A DNA stretch of 64,000 bases from Candidatus Mediterraneibacter merdipullorum (GTDB lineage: Bacteria; Bacillota; Clostridia; Lachnospirales; Lachnospiraceae). Each line of letters opens with the position of its first letter. Within the stretch, counting starts at the first letter, position 1. Below the pieces are notes generated by a model, which saw nothing but the letters and a program-made list of their open reading frames with translations, was not told where the DNA came from and did not search any database. Positions 61,096 to 64,000 of the stretch are shown here, in pieces. The stretch is from positions 1-64,000 of the forward strand of contig DXAL01000030.1 of assembly GCA_019117125.1 (NCBI GenBank), given 5' to 3'. The position numbers and the translations under genes were made by a program.

Positions 61096-61356
61096 TTATT
61101 TTGCGCCTCTGGCAAAGAATGACCGGATTCCCTCCGCCGCCTTCTTCTCATCTTCGCCATCTGTGACTACTGTGATTTCTTCCCCTTCAGCAAGACTCAG
61201 GCTCATCATCCCCATGATGCTCTTTGCGTTGATGTTCTTACCGTCACTCTGGATGTAAACCTTGCTGGCGTACTGGCTCGCTTCCTGCACAAGCAGTGCG
61301 ATCGGTCTTCCGTCAAAGCCTTGTTCCGTCTTAACTACAACAGGTGTTTTAATCAT
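61096..61356 (-). CDS. crh: HPr-family (Crh-like) protein lacking the phospho-His
   Basis: This 86-residue protein has the HPr fold. In HPr the active site is GxHARP with His15; here it reads GFDGRP with Asp15, so PTS phosphotransfer is not possible. The regulatory serine is kept exactly at position 46 (NAKSIMGMMSL), so HPr kinase could still act. Bacillus Crh has Gln15 and works only in CcpA-mediated carbon control; its gene also follows whiA. The start overlaps the whiA stop by four bases. Confidence 0.9.
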   Translation of the reverse strand: MIKTPVVVKTEQGFDGRPIALLVQEASQYASKVYIQSDGKNINAKSIMGMMSLSLAEGEEITVVTDGEDEKKAAEGIRSFFARGAK

Positions 61357-62312
61357 AATAATCCTCCTTGCTCCTGCCTTACCCTGTCCGCCATCTCGCT
61401 CAGCCTGCGCAGTCTGTGATTGATTCCGGACTTGCCTACAGGGGGGTCAAGGGCTTCTCCCAGTTCTTTCAGCGTGGCTTCCGGATTTTCCAGACGCGCT
61501 GCGGCGGCTTCCACCAGATTGTCCGGCAGATGTTCAAATCCCACCGTATCCCTGAGATATGTAATGTCCTCAACCTGCTTTACCGCTGCCGAAACGGTCT
61601 TGTTGATATTGGCGGTCTCGCAGTTTACCTTTCTGTTCACGGAATTGCGCATCTCTTTCAGTATCCTGACATTTTCAAGCTCCATGAGAGAAACGTGCGC
61701 TTCCATCACATTCAGGATATCTACTATCTGAGAACCTTCCTTCAGATATACCACGTAAGACTTCTTGCGCCTGACCGTCTTGGCATCCAGGTCAAATCCG
61801 CACATGACGCTCCGAATCTGCTCCGCCGCCTCCGGTGAGGAACATACGATTTCAAAGTGATATGCCTTCCTGGGGTCGCTCATCGAACCCGCCGCCTGGT
61901 ACGCTCCGCGGAGGAATGCCCTCCGGCAGCATGTCTGCTGAATAATGAGCGGGCTGAACGGATGCATCTCATCCACATCTGTCCTGTGCTCGCTGATGAC
62001 CTTCACAGCCTGCAGGATGCGCAGCGCATCTTTGTGGCTCCTGACGGCGACTGCGTAGGACACGCTGTCCCGTCGGATATTTCTCCGGATAGAGATATCA
62101 GCTTTTATATTAAATGTTTTTTCTATCAATGTAAAGACTTTTCTTGCAACAAGGAAATTTTCCGAATGCATCCTGATGCTGTACCGGTCGAAGCTGTTTA
62201 TCACGACTGTCCCGCACATCCCGATAAATGCGCCCAGCTCCGCGATGCGGCAGTGCCTCGCCGGGCTTATGTTTGCCGCGAGCTCTTCCCTTACTTTTCC
62301 GGAAAAAGACAT
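61353..62312 (-). CDS. whiA: WhiA DNA-binding/cell-division regulator
   Basis: This 319-residue protein has the LAGLIDADG-like N-terminal fold (SFSGKVREELAANI, CCRRAFLRGAYQAAGSMSDPRKAYHFEIVC) and a C-terminal helix-turn-helix (TLKELGEALDPPVGKSGINHRLRRLSEMA). WhiA affects cell division and chromosome segregation in Bacillota. It is four bases after rapZ and overlaps crh. Confidence 0.96.
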   Translation of the reverse strand: MSFSGKVREELAANISPARHCRIAELGAFIGMCGTVVINSFDRYSIRMHSENFLVARKVFTLIEKTFNIKADISIRRNIRRDSVSYAVAVRSHKDALRILQAVKVISEHRTDVDEMHPFSPLIIQQTCCRRAFLRGAYQAAGSMSDPRKAYHFEIVCSSPEAAEQIRSVMCGFDLDAKTVRRKKSYVVYLKEGSQIVDILNVMEAHVSLMELENVRILKEMRNSVNRKVNCETANINKTVSAAVKQVEDITYLRDTVGFEHLPDNLVEAAAARLENPEATLKELGEALDPPVGKSGINHRLRRLSEMADRVRQEQGGLL

Positions 62313-62316
62313 ACCA

Positions 62317-63198
62317 TCACTCTTTTCTCTTCGTTATGACATCCCGGTCGATATCCCGGTGCTCGATGCGCACCCCGTAGTCTTTCTGCTTCTCCAGCAC
62401 CTGGTAGAGCGCGTTTGCCAGCGTTACAGAGCGGTGCCTTCCGCCCGTGCAGCCGATGGCGATGACGAGCTGGTTCTTTCCCTCGAGGATGTAGTTCGGT
62501 ATGAGGAAGTCCACCATATCCGAAAGTTTCGTGAGGAATATCTGCGCCTTCTCATTTTCCATCACATAATCCTGCACTTCTGGGTCATTGCCGGTCTTTG
62601 CCTTCAGCTCATCAATGTAATAGGGGTTCGGCAGGAACCGGACGTCGAATACCAGGTCCGAGTCGTGGGGGATGCCGTACTTGAATCCGAAGGACATCAC
62701 CGTGATATAGAGGTTGCAGAAATTCTCGCCTTTTACGAATATCTTTTCCAGCTCCAGCTTCAGCTCCCGTGTGAGCATCTTGCTCGTGTCCAGGATATAG
62801 GTCGCCCGCATCTTGAGGAACATGATTTTCTCCCGTTCCCGGGCAATCCCTGTATCCACGCGCCCCGAGCCGCTCAGCGGATGCTGGCGCCTCGTCTCCT
62901 TATACCGTTTGATGAGCACGTCGTCCTGGGCGTCGAGAAAGAGAATCTCATAGTTTAAATCCTTCTCTTCCAGTTCGTCGAGCACTTCTTTTAATCCTGT
63001 GAAATCCTGTCCACCCCGGACGTCGATTCCGAGCGCAATCTTCTTCACCTTCTCTTCCGGCTCGCGGAACATTTCCACAAAGCGGGTGAGCAGGGGAATG
63101 GGCAGGTTGTCTACACAGAAATAACCCATATCTTCCAGCATTTTCAGAGCCGTTGTCTTCCCGGCTCCGGACATTCCCGTCACGATTACAAAACGCAT
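62317..63198 (-). CDS. rapZ: RapZ/YvcJ nucleotide-binding protein
   Basis: This 293-residue protein has Walker A GMSGAGKT, Walker B-like VDNLPIPL, DVRGGQDF and the C-terminal conserved IAIGCTGGRHRSV. It binds GTP/ATP; in Bacillus YvcJ affects competence, and in E. coli RapZ controls glmS via a small RNA. It begins three bases after murB. The yvcK gene that normally sits between rapZ and whiA is absent. Confidence 0.96.
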   Translation of the reverse strand: MRFVIVTGMSGAGKTTALKMLEDMGYFCVDNLPIPLLTRFVEMFREPEEKVKKIALGIDVRGGQDFTGLKEVLDELEEKDLNYEILFLDAQDDVLIKRYKETRRQHPLSGSGRVDTGIAREREKIMFLKMRATYILDTSKMLTRELKLELEKIFVKGENFCNLYITVMSFGFKYGIPHDSDLVFDVRFLPNPYYIDELKAKTGNDPEVQDYVMENEKAQIFLTKLSDMVDFLIPNYILEGKNQLVIAIGCTGGRHRSVTLANALYQVLEKQKDYGVRIEHRDIDRDVITKRKE

Positions 63199-63201
63199 CG
63201 G

Positions 63202-64000
63202 CTAAAACTCTCCTATCTTCTTCACTTCCGGTTCCAGCCGGACGCCGGACTCCTCCTCCACCCGGCGGACCACCTCGTCCATCAGTTCCACGACCTCCGC
63301 TGCCGTTGCGCCGCCCAGGTTGATGACAAAGCCGCAGTGCTTCTCAGACACCTGCGCGTTTCCCACGCGGAAGCCGCAAAGTCCTGCGTCCTGGATGAGC
63401 TTTCCGGCGAAATACCCTTCCGGTCTCTTAAAGGTGCTCCCGGCGCTGCCGTATTCCAGCGGCTGCTTCGACACGCGCTTCTCTTTCAGTTCTTCCATCT
63501 TCGCCCGGATTTCTTTTTCATCCCCGGGCTCCAGTGTGAGGACGGCGTCCAGCACAATATAATCCATCCTGGATACGATGCTGGTGCGGTACCCCATCTT
63601 CATCTCGTCCACGGAAAGCGTGAGCACCTCTCCCTGGGGCGTGAGGACCGAGGCGCACTTTAACACCTGCTTCATCTCGCCGCCGTAGGCTCCGGCATTC
63701 ATGCGGACGGCGCCGCCCACCGTGCCGGGGATGCCCGATGCGAATTCCAGTCCGGCAAGCCCCGCCTGGCACGCGGCAGCCGCCACTTTTGACAGGAGCG
63801 CTCCTGCCTGGGCATGGACTTCATTTCCCTCCACGCGGATGGCGTTCCTGTTCTTGTACACCTGTATGATAACGCCGCGGAAGCCCTTGTCCCCCACAAG
63901 GAGGTTGCTCCCGTTTCCTATAATATAATAAGGGATGCCGCCCGACTGGCACAGCTTTGTGACCGCCGCAATCTCCTCCGGAGTCCCCGGCGTCACGAAA
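63202..64000 (-). CDS. murB: UDP-N-acetylenolpyruvoylglucosamine reductase MurB (partial)
   Basis: The C-terminal 265 or so residues of MurB are present; the N-terminus is cut by the right edge of the window, where the frame is open to the last base. FAD-binding motifs are clear: IIGNGSNLLVGDKGFRGV, GLEFASGIPGTVGGAVRMNAGAYGGEM and the C-terminal GSTFKRPEG with the proton-donor Ser in YGSAGS. It reduces enolpyruvyl-UDP-GlcNAc in peptidoglycan synthesis and heads the visible part of the murB-rapZ-whiA-crh operon. Confidence 0.95.
   Translation of the reverse strand, partial: FVTPGTPEEIAAVTKLCQSGGIPYYIIGNGSNLLVGDKGFRGVIIQVYKNRNAIRVEGNEVHAQAGALLSKVAAAACQAGLAGLEFASGIPGTVGGAVRMNAGAYGGEMKQVLKCASVLTPQGEVLTLSVDEMKMGYRTSIVSRMDYIVLDAVLTLEPGDEKEIRAKMEELKEKRVSKQPLEYGSAGSTFKRPEGYFAGKLIQDAGLCGFRVGNAQVSEKHCGFVINLGGATAAEVVELMDEVVRRVEEESGVRLEPEVKKIGEF

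Overview
The window looks like a chromosome segment from a gut-type member of the Clostridia, most likely Lachnospiraceae. This rests on conserved Bacillota blocks (murB-rapZ-whiA-crh, gdpP-rplI-dnaB, rpsF-ssb-rpsR, mutS2, yhaM), an extended rlmD, and a Tn1549-like integrative conjugative element (ICE) typical of gut Clostridia. The backbone is GC-rich. The ICE and several accessory genes are visibly more AT-rich. I cannot name a species.

Bases 1 to about 18,300 are the right-hand part of an ICE, with every gene on the minus strand. Reading from the element end inward: a 59-residue protein, parA, parB, a 1380-residue thioester/Cna-B surface adhesin, a 30-residue membrane peptide, small conserved element genes, a 2587-residue methyltransferase-helicase with a tnpV gene overprinted in another frame, a small conserved gene, a terminator, and an AT-rich caspase-like cargo gene. 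The relaxase, secretion genes and recombinase are not in the window and presumably lie to the left. The element sits in the 3' end of rlmD and supplies about 105 residues of new C-terminus to it.

Bases 18,300 to 38,000 are mostly housekeeping: yhaM, a membrane-anchored HtrA-like protein that has lost its catalytic triad, mutS2, a two-component system, an orphan solute-binding lipoprotein, a small 2[4Fe-4S] ferredoxin, a MerR regulator, dnaB-rplI-gdpP, a multidomain CoA-disulfide-reductase/rhodanese/sulfite-reductase fusion behind a DUF134 regulator, and rpsR-ssb-rpsF.

Bases 38,000 to 48,600 hold two tandem paralogous modules, each ordered response regulator, histidine kinase, ABC ATPase, FtsX-like permease, of the kind used to sense and resist membrane-active compounds. 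Bases 48,600 to 59,800 are accessory: a HEPN-MNT toxin-antitoxin pair, a possible group II intron remnant, a minimal kinase-fold protein, a MarR-controlled heterodimeric ABC exporter, a DUF4143 ATPase preceded by a striking array of hairpins between direct repeats, and a YhgE/Pip membrane protein divergent from its TetR-type regulator. The window ends with tRNA-Glu(CTC), a lipid kinase gene and the crh-whiA-rapZ-murB cluster; murB is cut by the right edge.

The items I rate highest are the tnpV overprinting, the hairpin array at 56.3 kb, the ICE-altered RlmD, the caspase cargo, the inactive HtrA, the reductase fusion, and an HPr-like protein with Asp at position 15. All calls are from reading the sequence; no database search was run.
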